From the NCBI GenBank assembly GCA_022424815.1, contig JAKMGS010000002.1, positions 1 to 32,919 on the forward strand: a DNA stretch of 32,919 bases, in the 5' to 3' direction. The stretch's first letter is position 1; each line of letters begins with the position of its first letter. The position numbers were made by a program, and so were the translations under genes. Below, in pieces: positions 1 through 6,801 of the stretch. A model generated the notes under the pieces. That model saw only the letters and a list, made by a program, of their open reading frames with translations, was not told the DNA's origin and searched no databases. The DNA comes from Schleiferiaceae bacterium (GTDB lineage Bacteria > Bacteroidota > Bacteroidia > Flavobacteriales > Schleiferiaceae).

Positions 1-437
1 TGGAATACACTGCGGATATGTAATTCTGTTCCGTGCTGTTCTGAGAGGGCCAAGGCCTTGCGATCTAGTACGCCGATACCCGCTGCGGCTAATTCCTGTG
101 CCTCTTGGTAATTCATTCGCTCAATGATCTGAGCGTGTTCCACAATGCGAGGGTCCGCCGTGTAGACTCCCTTCACAAGGGTCCATTGCTCGACGACACT
201 AGCGCCCAATTCTTTTGCCCAGCGTGCTGCCTTAACCTTGCCTTCACCGCGCTCGTAACTGCGCGCCTCCAGTTCAAAGGGCACGGAGGACAATGCACCA
301 AACAACGACTCAACATGCGCCCGTGGAAAGAGGATGAAGGTGTTCTCGCCGTCGCGCTTTTTTAACAGTTCAACGGTCTGGGCAACAGCCTTTTCATCCG
401 TGAAAATATCATGGGTTAGTTGTACGATTCTACGCAT
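1..437 (-). CDS. Aspartokinase/homoserine dehydrogenase-like protein (ThrA-like), N-terminal part, runs off window
   Basis: This reading frame is open from an ATG at 437 to the window edge, giving 145 residues. Residues 90-97 read GVYTADPR, followed by a NYQEA stretch and IGVLDRKAL; these match the C-terminal part of the aspartokinase catalytic domain (in ThrA: GVYTCDPR, SYQEA, AKVLHPR). The start is fixed because an in-frame TAG lies four codons upstream, so the usual N-terminal KFGGTS motif and about 100 residues are missing. The gene overlaps the end of metX by 8 bases and is the last visible member of the SAM-riboswitch operon. By analogy with metX-linked genes in this phylum, the unseen C-terminus is probably homoserine dehydrogenase, which supplies homoserine to MetX; this is inference. 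The kinase part looks catalytically dead and may serve structure or regulation. Confidence 0.75.
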   Translation of the reverse strand, partial: MRRIVQLTHDIFTDEKAVAQTVELLKKRDGENTFILFPRAHVESLFGALSSVPFELEARSYERGEGKVKAARWAKELGASVVEQWTLVKGVYTADPRIVEHAQIIERMNYQEAQELAAAGIGVLDRKALALSEQHGTELHIRSVF

Positions 438-1413
438 GGTAAAATTCTAATATTTCTTTTGTAATCTGTTCATATTCAAGTAAAAAGCCGTCGTGACCAA
501 AAGCACTCTGGAGCACCTTCAAACGGCCTGTAGGCAAGGCGTCTATCAAGGATTGTTGCACGGGAATTGGGATCAAAACATCGCTGTCAAAACCCAGTAC
601 TAAGGTGTTGATATGGAGGCTCGCCAAAGCTTGCTGAGTACCGCCTCGACCCCGACCGATATGGTGGGTATCGAGCTGCTGCGTCAACCTGTAATACGAC
701 GGCGCATCGAATCGGCGCACTAATTTCTCCCCCTGGTAACGGATGTAGGAAGGTGCACGATATTGGTCCAATTCCTCCAACGAGTCCTGCTGCGCAGTAT
801 TGAATTGGGCCGTTGCTCTATAATTCAACATTCCTATGCCACGCGCCGCTTGCAAACCCTTCGAACCGTCCCCCGTCCAAAGCGTGGCATCGGCCTCCAT
901 CGCCAATCGCTGGGCCTCGTGAATGGCTTTGTTCCATGGCATCTCCTCTGCCCCTGTAGCCAACAAGATCATATGGTCCACCGATCCTTCGAAGCCCAAG
1001 GCGAATTCCAAGGCCTGGTACCCTCCAAAACTTCCGCCAATGAGGGTGTGGATGTAATTTAGGCCGAGGTGTTGCGCCAAAAATAATTGGGCACTTACCG
1101 TATCTCGTACCGTCAAAATGGGGAAATCTTGCCCCTCTAATGCGTGGTTTCCCGGACTGCTCGAACCATAGGGCGATCCTAATACATTCGCACATACTAC
1201 TGCATATCCCTCGCCGTACAACCCTTTTGGGCCGAACAAACCCGGCCACCATTCTGTCGGATCATCATTGGCCGTCAAAGCATGAAACACCCACACCACA
1301 GGCTCTTTGAATAGGTCTCCCTTTATACGGTAATGAAGCACCACATCTTTTAGGTCGCCGCCGCGCTCAAGGGAAAGTGAAGGAATATTTAACTGGTGTG
1401 CTTTCATCGACAC
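430..1413 (-). CDS. metX: Homoserine O-acyltransferase (MetX family)
   Basis: This alpha/beta-hydrolase-fold enzyme transfers an acetyl (or succinyl) group from CoA to homoserine in the first committed step of methionine synthesis. The 327-residue product shows the nucleophile elbow GGSFGG with Ser128, a FDSDVL segment with Asp278 and an FGHDGF segment with His307, which together form the expected Ser-Asp-His triad. It is at the short end for MetX (often 350-380 residues). The ATG at 1413 is used here; a second ATG at 1407 forms an ATGA overlap with the metZ stop and could be the real start. It lies between metZ and the thrA-like gene, so substrate supply, acylation and sulfur transfer are encoded side by side. 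Acetyl versus succinyl specificity cannot be read with certainty. Confidence 0.9.
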   Translation of the reverse strand: MSMKAHQLNIPSLSLERGGDLKDVVLHYRIKGDLFKEPVVWVFHALTANDDPTEWWPGLFGPKGLYGEGYAVVCANVLGSPYGSSSPGNHALEGQDFPILTVRDTVSAQLFLAQHLGLNYIHTLIGGSFGGYQALEFALGFEGSVDHMILLATGAEEMPWNKAIHEAQRLAMEADATLWTGDGSKGLQAARGIGMLNYRATAQFNTAQQDSLEELDQYRAPSYIRYQGEKLVRRFDAPSYYRLTQQLDTHHIGRGRGGTQQALASLHINTLVLGFDSDVLIPIPVQQSLIDALPTGRLKVLQSAFGHDGFLLEYEQITKEILEFYHA

Positions 1414-2570
1414 GCTTGGTTAAAATCTTCAATCAAATCCGCAACGGTTTCCAAACCGATACTAAATCGAAGCAGTCCATCCGTAATCCCTACCGCCTCA
1501 CGCACGTCCTTCGCCGTCTTGGAATGGGTGGTAGACGCAGGATGCGTGGCAATACTACGAGCATCTCCCAAATTCGCGGTTAAGGAGAATATCTTCAATC
1601 CGTTTAAAATGGTTCTTCCGCGCTCGATGCCCCCTTTGACCACCGCACTCACCATCCCGCCACCGGCGTCCATCTGGGCTTGTGCAAGGGCGTATTGAGG
1701 ATGTGATGGCAATCCAGGATAGATCACGCGCTCCACATCTGGATGTGTTTCTAATGCCTGCGCAAAGGCCAAGGCATTACTGCAATGACGGTCCATACGA
1801 ACCGCCAAGGTTTCTAAGCTCTTACTCAACACCCATGCGTTGAACGGCGACATAGATGGTCCCGTACGACGAATAAATCCATAGCAAGCATCCACATATT
1901 CTGCCTTGCCTACAATGGCCCCTCCTAACACTCGGCCCTGACCATCGATCCACTTTGTTGCGCTGTGGATGATCAGGTCCGCTCCAAACTCGCTAGGTCG
2001 TTGCAAATAGGGCGTGGCGAAGCAATTGTCCACGGTGTATATGAGGTTGTACTTTTGACATAATTGGCCAATAAAGGCTAAATCAATGAGGTCAAGCGTA
2101 GGATTTGTAGGAGTTTCGAAGAACACCAGCTTTGAGTTCGGCTGTACTGACGCCTCCCATTCCTCAGGGTTCCTAGCATCCACGAAGGTGCAGGTGATGC
2201 CCCATTTCGGGAGGATTTCATTCAAGATATAGGTGCTGTTCCCAAAAATGGCGCGTGCCGCAATGATGTGATCTCCCGCTTGCAACAAGGCCGCAAAGGT
2301 GGTAAACACGGCATTCATCCCAGAAGCTGTGGCTACTCCAGCCTCAGCACCTTCTAAAGTCGCGAGTTTACGCGCAAACTCATCGGTGTTGGGATTAGAA
2401 AATCTACTGTAGAGATTCCCCTGCTGCTCCCCTGCGAAAAGGGCCGCTCCCATTTCAGCATCGTCAAAGGTGAAGCTCGAGGTTAAGAACAAAGGAGCAC
2501 TGTGTTCGCGGTGCTGGCTCTGCTCGATCTGGGTTCTTATGGCCCTGGTTTCAAATCCTTTCCCTTCCAT
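1404..2570 (-). CDS. metZ: O-acylhomoserine sulfhydrylase, MetZ type (PLP-dependent)
   Basis: This is a Cys/Met-metabolism PLP enzyme that makes homocysteine from O-acylhomoserine and sulfide. From the ATG at 2570 it has 388 residues, the MetZ length rather than the roughly 430 of MetY. Visible motifs are the N-terminal EHSAPLFLTSSF and GNLYSRFSNPN segments (Tyr54, Arg56), DNCFATP with Asp181, and the Schiff-base lysine Lys206 in HSATKW. An in-frame start further upstream exists but would run deep into osmC; the chosen ATG overlaps the osmC stop by one base (TGATG), typical of translational coupling. The EHSAPLFLTSS segment resembles O-succinylhomoserine sulfhydrylases, so the acyl group used by this pathway is an open point. 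The gene is controlled with its neighbours by the upstream SAM riboswitch. Confidence 0.88.
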   Translation of the reverse strand: MEGKGFETRAIRTQIEQSQHREHSAPLFLTSSFTFDDAEMGAALFAGEQQGNLYSRFSNPNTDEFARKLATLEGAEAGVATASGMNAVFTTFAALLQAGDHIIAARAIFGNSTYILNEILPKWGITCTFVDARNPEEWEASVQPNSKLVFFETPTNPTLDLIDLAFIGQLCQKYNLIYTVDNCFATPYLQRPSEFGADLIIHSATKWIDGQGRVLGGAIVGKAEYVDACYGFIRRTGPSMSPFNAWVLSKSLETLAVRMDRHCSNALAFAQALETHPDVERVIYPGLPSHPQYALAQAQMDAGGGMVSAVVKGGIERGRTILNGLKIFSLTANLGDARSIATHPASTTHSKTAKDVREAVGITDGLLRFSIGLETVADLIEDFNQACR

Positions 2571-2977
2571 CAGGCACGTTTTAAAATGAGTTCTACCGGA
2601 CCTGACGCCTCGAGTACAGCGTAGGCGCTGCAATATTTTTCTCGGGTCAACTGGGCCGCGCGTTCTAAGACTTTATCAGAAGCATCGGTATCCACCGTGA
2701 TGGTCATTTCAATCTTAGAAAAAATCTTGGGCAAGGTCTCTCGTCGTGCAGCAGTAACCTCAGCCTTGTAATCACGAATGGCATGCTTGCCCTTCTTTAA
2801 AATGTGTACGATATCAATAGCGCTACAACCGGCTAATGAGATTAGCATCAGCTGCATAGGGCGAAAACCTTGATCGTGACCGCCGAACTCTTCGGCAGTA
2901 TCTAAAATCATTTCATGCTGGCCTGCAGTGGCTTTAAAGCCGAAGGCATCGTCAATTCGTTCTAAAGAAATTTTCAT
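2570..2977 (-). CDS. OsmC family protein
   Basis: This is a 135-residue protein of the OsmC/Ohr fold, whose members reduce organic peroxides with a pair of cysteines. The two expected cysteines are present: Cys51 in SLAGCSAID and Cys116 in REKYCSAYA. It is the first gene after the SAM riboswitch and overlaps metZ by one base, so it is made with the methionine enzymes. The family gives peroxidase activity as the likely role, but the position suggests a link to sulfur metabolism, for example protecting thiol or sulfide chemistry; this is inference. The start codon directly follows a small hairpin at 2978-3000. No signal peptide is seen, so the protein is cytoplasmic. Confidence 0.85.
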   Translation of the reverse strand: MKISLERIDDAFGFKATAGQHEMILDTAEEFGGHDQGFRPMQLMLISLAGCSAIDIVHILKKGKHAIRDYKAEVTAARRETLPKIFSKIEMTITVDTDASDKVLERAAQLTREKYCSAYAVLEASGPVELILKRA

Positions 2978-3000
2978 ACTTCATCAATTTTTGTTGAAGT
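2978..3000 (-). promoter_or_regulatory. Hairpin abutting the osmC start codon (possible riboswitch expression platform)
   Basis: On the minus-strand transcript the sequence ACTTCA pairs with TGAAGT, extended past one A-A mismatch by CAA with TTG, leaving a three-base loop. The 3' arm ends immediately before the ATG at 2977. It lies between the SAM aptamer and the first gene, so it could influence ribosome access. Its function is inferred only from position. Confidence 0.45.
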
Positions 3001-3023
3001 ACCAGAACGACAGAAAGAAAAAC

Positions 3024-3044
3024 AGAATACTGAGTTTCGTATCT
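3024..3044 (-). promoter_or_regulatory. Alternative hairpin competing with riboswitch P1, followed by a T-rich run
   Basis: The 3' arm of P1 (AGATAC, 3044-3039) can also pair with GTATTCT (3030-3024) just downstream, with one bulged base and an 8-base loop. A T-rich run, GTTTTTCTTTCT, follows at once. The two pairings exclude each other, as in a switching element. The stem is short and A/T-rich, so whether it stops transcription is uncertain. Confidence 0.4.
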
Positions 3045-3138
3045 ACCTCCGCAATGTGCGAAGAGGAATTAGCACCTTCTTGGATGACCAAGGGTTGCTA
3101 AGGTTTCATCGGGCCTTTCCCTCCACCTTTCTGGATAC
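3039..3138 (-). ncRNA. SAM-I (S-box) riboswitch aptamer
   Basis: On the minus strand the S-box core is plain: GTATCCAGAAAGGTGGAGGG, then AAAGGCCCGATGAAACC, TTAGCAACCC, and AAGGTGCTAATTCC. The closing stem P1 pairs GTATC (3138-3134) with GATAC (3043-3039). The class binds S-adenosylmethionine and normally lowers expression of methionine genes when SAM is plentiful, which fits the osmC-metZ-metX-thrA operon that follows 61 bases downstream. A weak -7-like TTTATTTG lies at 3167-3160, about 20 bases before the aptamer, and may be its promoter. The strand and target genes agree. Confidence 0.93.
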
Positions 3139-3188
3139 CTCAAATGTCAAAGGACATCACAAATAAAAGAACTAATTTTTATTTGCCC

Positions 3189-3794
3189 TTATTCCATTGG
3201 CGAAATTTTATAAAAAAGGCCAAGCCCTGTTACCAGTGGGTTGTAGCTCACCCTCACGGCCCAGTGATCAGAGAAATACACATCTGCCGTGGCATTTGCT
3301 CCGAGCAACGTTCCTCCCCCTTCACCTTCCAAAGGTTCCAAGGTTGGATTGAGTAAATCATTGACGTCGTGATAGCCACTAAGCAATCCTCCTTGAAGGC
3401 CTAGACTTATTCTTTCATGGGGATGAAATCTGAAATCTATTCCCGCCATAAAGGCAATCTGACGCCAAGAATTCCACATCACGCTCTGGATGAGGTCCAG
3501 CTCCCATTGCTCGTTTTTTGACACGGACATGGGGATACGAGTCGTGAATAATGGTAAATCGTGGTTGAACCCATAAAACCAGCTGGTATCACGAAAGGTA
3601 AAAGCATAAGTACTCTGACCGGGAAGGTTAGCAGGATCCGTCCATGTACCGTCCACCAAAATCCAATCCTGTTGGGTGATCCCTAAATCTTTGTGAAAAG
3701 CCCGAAGATATCCGAGCTCTATGGACCATTGCTGTTGGGCATGAGCATTCCAACCCATGAGTAAGAAGGCCCATACCGCAATGCAATGTTTCAT
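3189..3794 (-). CDS. Exported protein, probable outer-membrane beta-barrel
   Basis: This is a 201-residue protein of unknown function. Residues 1-20 form a signal peptide (hydrophobic core, ending AHAQ). The mature part has alternating hydrophobic and polar residues, many aromatics, glycine-rich turns (GLQGGLLSG, EGEGGG) and ends YNPLVTGLGLFYKI, all consistent with a small outer-membrane barrel. No family is recognised. Its start lies one base after the stop of the SulP transporter gene, so the two are probably translated from one transcript and may act on the same solute across the two membranes; that is inference. The SAM riboswitch of the next operon begins about 50 bases past its stop. 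Confidence 0.65.
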   Translation of the reverse strand: MKHCIAVWAFLLMGWNAHAQQQWSIELGYLRAFHKDLGITQQDWILVDGTWTDPANLPGQSTYAFTFRDTSWFYGFNHDLPLFTTRIPMSVSKNEQWELDLIQSVMWNSWRQIAFMAGIDFRFHPHERISLGLQGGLLSGYHDVNDLLNPTLEPLEGEGGGTLLGANATADVYFSDHWAVRVSYNPLVTGLGLFYKISPME

Positions 3795-3795
3795 G

Positions 3796-5424
3796 TTACT
3801 TTCCTTTGAACAGCTTTTTCATCCCAGTAGCTTTCACCTTGGGTTTATTTAACACGTGCTTGTCAAAATCTTCTACGGGAGTTTCGGATACGGTTGCATC
3901 AAACCCTAAACACTCAACATTAATGTCGCGAGTGGAAGCATTTACTTGAAATTCCTCAACAATCTCTACGACATCCGGATGTATACGTAGTGAATTACGT
4001 GCGTCAAGTACCACTCTAGCGCCATCAGGGAGGGTGTTTAATGTTCGCTGAATACTTGCCTTATTTAAGAAGCTGACACTTTCACTAAATTCAATTCGAA
4101 TGGGCTCACCAGCTTTGTAGTTCTTGATATCAAATTTGTAAGGGAGCTTAAAATTATCCCAAAGAATGTAGACGATAGCCACAACCAATCCCAAAGCGAT
4201 ACCAGTCAATAGGTCTGTTAAAACTATTCCTGCAACGGTTACCGTAAAAGGAATGAACTCACTTTGACCCTTTTTCCACATGGCGATAAAAAGCGCTGGC
4301 TTCGCCAATTTCCATCCAACAATCAAAAGTATCGCTGCAAGTGCTGCCAGTGGAATCATATTCAAAACCTTTGGAATCGCATACGCACAAATCAATAATA
4401 ACGCACCATGAATAAATGCCGAAGCCTTCGTGCGACCACCGCTTTGGATATTCGCAGAGGAACGCACAATTACCTGAGTAATAGGTAAACCGCCTATTAA
4501 TCCACTTACTACGTTCCCCGCACCCTGTGCCCAAAGTTCCTTGTTAGTTGGAGTAACACGTTTAAAGGGGTCCAATTTATCCGTCGCTTCCACACATAGT
4601 AATGTTTCCAGAGAAGCAACGACAGCCATCGTAATACCTAGTGTATAAATAGCAGGATTCGCGAAAGCCGTCATATCAGGAGTTGTGAACTGACTCATAA
4701 ATCCATCCAAACCTTCCGTTACCGGAATAGAAACTAAATGATCCGCCGATAACATCCAACCTTCAATGGTACTGCTATACGTAGCTATCAGAATACCCAT
4801 CACAACCGTTACCAGCGGCCCTTGGATGATTGTGGTAAAACTCAATTTCTTCATAAATGGGCGCTCCCATAAGATTAACACTGCTAACCCTAGTGCGGCA
4901 ATAAGTGCCGCTGTTGGGTTTAATGAATCGAGCATCCATTTTAATTCCGAAAAGGTATTATGTCCATCTTGTTGAATAAATGACATATCACCTTCTGGAT
5001 CGGCATCATAGCCAACAGCGTGCGGAATCTGCTTTAGGAAAATGATAATACCAATACCCGATAACATTCCTTTAATGACAGAGGATGGAAAGTAATAGCC
5101 AATGACACCGGCGCGTAGGGCACCTAAAATCATTTGTGTAATCCCTGCTACAACGACCGCAGCTAAAAAGGTGGGATAGGCCCCCAGCTCTTCAATGGCG
5201 CCATACACAATGACCGCCAAACCGGCAGCTGGTCCACTCACACCCAGCGGGCTACCACTGAGCGGCGCGACGATTAATCCACCGACAATACCGGCGATAA
5301 GTCCTGAAAATAACGGTGCGCCTGAGGCTAATGCAATCCCTAAACAAAGGGGCAAGGCGACTAAAAATACCACGACGGCGCTCGGCACGTCATACTTGAA
5401 ATTTCGAAGTGGGCTGTAGTCCAT
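3796..5424 (-). CDS. SulP family inorganic anion transporter with STAS domain
   Basis: This 542-residue inner-membrane protein belongs to the SLC26/SulP family, which moves sulfate, bicarbonate or other anions. The N-terminal region has the family pattern FLVALPLCLGIALASGAPLF, then GSPLGVSGPAAG, with about a dozen hydrophobic segments to near residue 420. A cytoplasmic STAS domain follows at roughly 430-515 (FSESVSFLNKASIQ, VVLDARNSLRI). Substrate cannot be told from sequence: nearby sulfur-using genes would suit sulfate, but this branch is also close to bicarbonate carriers, and no carbonic anhydrase or sulfate reduction gene lies beside it. The ATG at 5424 gives the expected N-terminus. Its only close partner is the barrel-like gene one base downstream. 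Confidence 0.87.
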   Translation of the reverse strand: MDYSPLRNFKYDVPSAVVVFLVALPLCLGIALASGAPLFSGLIAGIVGGLIVAPLSGSPLGVSGPAAGLAVIVYGAIEELGAYPTFLAAVVVAGITQMILGALRAGVIGYYFPSSVIKGMLSGIGIIIFLKQIPHAVGYDADPEGDMSFIQQDGHNTFSELKWMLDSLNPTAALIAALGLAVLILWERPFMKKLSFTTIIQGPLVTVVMGILIATYSSTIEGWMLSADHLVSIPVTEGLDGFMSQFTTPDMTAFANPAIYTLGITMAVVASLETLLCVEATDKLDPFKRVTPTNKELWAQGAGNVVSGLIGGLPITQVIVRSSANIQSGGRTKASAFIHGALLLICAYAIPKVLNMIPLAALAAILLIVGWKLAKPALFIAMWKKGQSEFIPFTVTVAGIVLTDLLTGIALGLVVAIVYILWDNFKLPYKFDIKNYKAGEPIRIEFSESVSFLNKASIQRTLNTLPDGARVVLDARNSLRIHPDVVEIVEEFQVNASTRDINVECLGFDATVSETPVEDFDKHVLNKPKVKATGMKKLFKGK

Positions 5425-5527
5425 AGTTTCTGATATAGTGTAGTTCGTCTCAATCTAAGTCATAACTCCATTGAAAGCAATGTTTTTTTCATTCTATTTA
5501 TTCGCTTTTTTTATTTTTATTTGCATC

Positions 5528-6307
5528 ATGCTCAGTTACAGTACACATATTTCGGATCCTGATCTTCCATGGGTAACATTCGTGCATGGAGCAGGCGGCT
5601 CAAGCACGATTTGGTATAAACAACTACGTGCGTTTAGGAAGCACTTTAATGTTTTATTAGTGGATTTGCGAGGTCACGGTAGAAGTAAAGCTCCTTTTTA
5701 CGAAAAATTAAAAACCTATAATTTTTCTACCATTGGAGATGAAGTACTCGAGGTCCTTGATTACATTAAAATCAAACGAACCCATTGGATAGGTATATCT
5801 CTCGGAACCATTATTATTCGTGACATTACTGACCGGTATCCCGAAAGGACCATTAGTATGATAATGGGTGGAGCCGTGATGAAGTTAAATAAACGTGGGC
5901 AAGTTTTGATGCGCGCGGGTGCTACACTAAAAAGTGTACTGCCCTACATGATTTTATATCGATTTTTCGCATGGATCATAATGCCAAGAAAAACACACAG
6001 AGAAGCACGTAATCTTTTCATTAAAGAGGCCCGAAAGCTTTATCAAAGGGAGTTTAAGCGATGGTTTACTTTAGTGGCTCAGGTAAACCCGCTGTTACGC
6101 TATTTTCGATTTAAAGACAGTAATGTTCCTACACTGTACATCATGGGGAGCGAAGATCATATGTTTCTCCCAAGCATCAGAAAGATTGTTTCAAGTCACC
6201 AAAGTGCGCTACTCCATGTGATTGAGAACTGCGGGCACGTTGTCAATGTCGAGCAATCTGATCATTTCAATGAAGCAGCCATTAAGTTCTTGAAACAGCA
6301 TTCATAA
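5528..6307 (+). CDS. Alpha/beta hydrolase
   Basis: This is a 259-residue alpha/beta-hydrolase-fold enzyme of unknown substrate. Motifs are the oxyanion segment FVHGAGGSS, DLRGHGRS, the nucleophile elbow GISLG with Ser91, SEDHMFLP with Asp210 and CGHVVNVEQ with His237. The frame is open further upstream (TTG at 5471, ATG at 5480), adding a strongly hydrophobic 16-19 residues, but that stretch is encoded by T-rich DNA that looks like a promoter: TTTATTTG at 5516-5523 sits four bases before the ATG at 5528. The shorter start is preferred; if the longer one is used the enzyme would be membrane-anchored. The DUF3817 gene follows after two bases, so the pair is likely an operon, divergent from the SulP gene. 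Confidence 0.8.
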   Translation: MLSYSTHISDPDLPWVTFVHGAGGSSTIWYKQLRAFRKHFNVLLVDLRGHGRSKAPFYEKLKTYNFSTIGDEVLEVLDYIKIKRTHWIGISLGTIIIRDITDRYPERTISMIMGGAVMKLNKRGQVLMRAGATLKSVLPYMILYRFFAWIIMPRKTHREARNLFIKEARKLYQREFKRWFTLVAQVNPLLRYFRFKDSNVPTLYIMGSEDHMFLPSIRKIVSSHQSALLHVIENCGHVVNVEQSDHFNEAAIKFLKQHS

Positions 6308-6309
6308 AC

Positions 6310-6621
6310 ATGCTCAAGACTCCTTATACACGATTTAAATGGGTAGCTTTTTTCGAAGGTAGCTCGTTCCTCGTGCTCCTTTTCATTACCATGCCGTTGA
6401 AATACTTAGCGGACATGCCCATGCCGAACAAAGTGTTTGGAATGTTGCACGGATTACTCACCGTCCTCTATTTATTCGCGCTTATTGAATTTAAGCTGAA
6501 CTACAAGGTGAGCTGGAAGGAGTTTTTAATCTTCCTAACGGCCTCGTTACTGCCCTTTGGCACATTTTACGCAGAAAAGCGTTGGTTGCGCCCTATTGGT
6601 GCTGCGCACGGCGAATCTTAA
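6310..6621 (+). CDS. DUF3817 family membrane protein
   Basis: This 103-residue protein has the DUF3817 pattern: FKWVAFFEGSSFLVLLF, MPLKYL, and GMLHGLLTVLYLFAL, with three predicted membrane helices at about residues 9-30, 41-62 and 70-88. The function of the family is unknown. It starts two bases after the hydrolase stop, so the two are probably co-transcribed. Its 3' end overlaps the convergent Lacal_2735-type gene by four bases. Confidence 0.85.
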   Translation: MLKTPYTRFKWVAFFEGSSFLVLLFITMPLKYLADMPMPNKVFGMLHGLLTVLYLFALIEFKLNYKVSWKEFLIFLTASLLPFGTFYAEKRWLRPIGAAHGES

Positions 6622-6785
6622 TCTTCTAGCGCGTCCAATTTTTGTAAGACCTCCTGCGCCTGCGCCTGCACACGGTCGCTCTCCGCACGATTGCTGTGGC
6701 TGAGCTCGTAGCTCTTTTTGATCAGCGCATCGTATTCTGCTTCTAATTTCTCGCGCTCCGTCTTCTTCTTGAACAATCCAAACAT
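6618..6785 (-). CDS. Lacal_2735 family small protein
   Basis: This 55-residue protein begins MFGLFKKKTEREKLEAEYD and continues as one charged helix with SYELSHSNRAESD and a coiled-coil-like end. It matches the small Lacal_2735 family found across Flavobacteriia, whose role is unknown. The frame is open upstream to 6881, but the ATG at 6785 gives the family's exact N-terminus and avoids overlap with the divergent GH53 gene, whose start is only 16 bases away. The protein has no signal peptide and should be cytoplasmic. Confidence 0.8.
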   Translation of the reverse strand: MFGLFKKKTEREKLEAEYDALIKKSYELSHSNRAESDRVQAQAQEVLQKLDALED

Positions 6786-6789
6786 TGTG

Positions 6790-6797
6790 TATCTTTT
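6790..6797 (+). promoter_or_regulatory. -7-like element for the GH53 gene
   Basis: TATCTTTT matches the Bacteroidota -7 consensus TAnnTTTG at all fixed positions but the last. It ends four bases before the ATG at 6802, so a transcript would have almost no leader. Weak on its own; the spacing recurs elsewhere in the window. Confidence 0.3.
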
Positions 6798-6801
6798 CCC
6801 T

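Noticed and set aside
818..1252. Long open frame within metX on the same strand
   Set aside because: It is an out-of-frame shadow with an Arg/Gly-rich product; metX has full catalytic motifs in the other frame.
5471..5527. Upstream extension of the alpha/beta hydrolase adding a hydrophobic N-terminus
   Set aside because: It needs a TTG or an early ATG, and the DNA is a T-rich run containing a promoter-like element spaced as at other genes; the shorter start fits the family.
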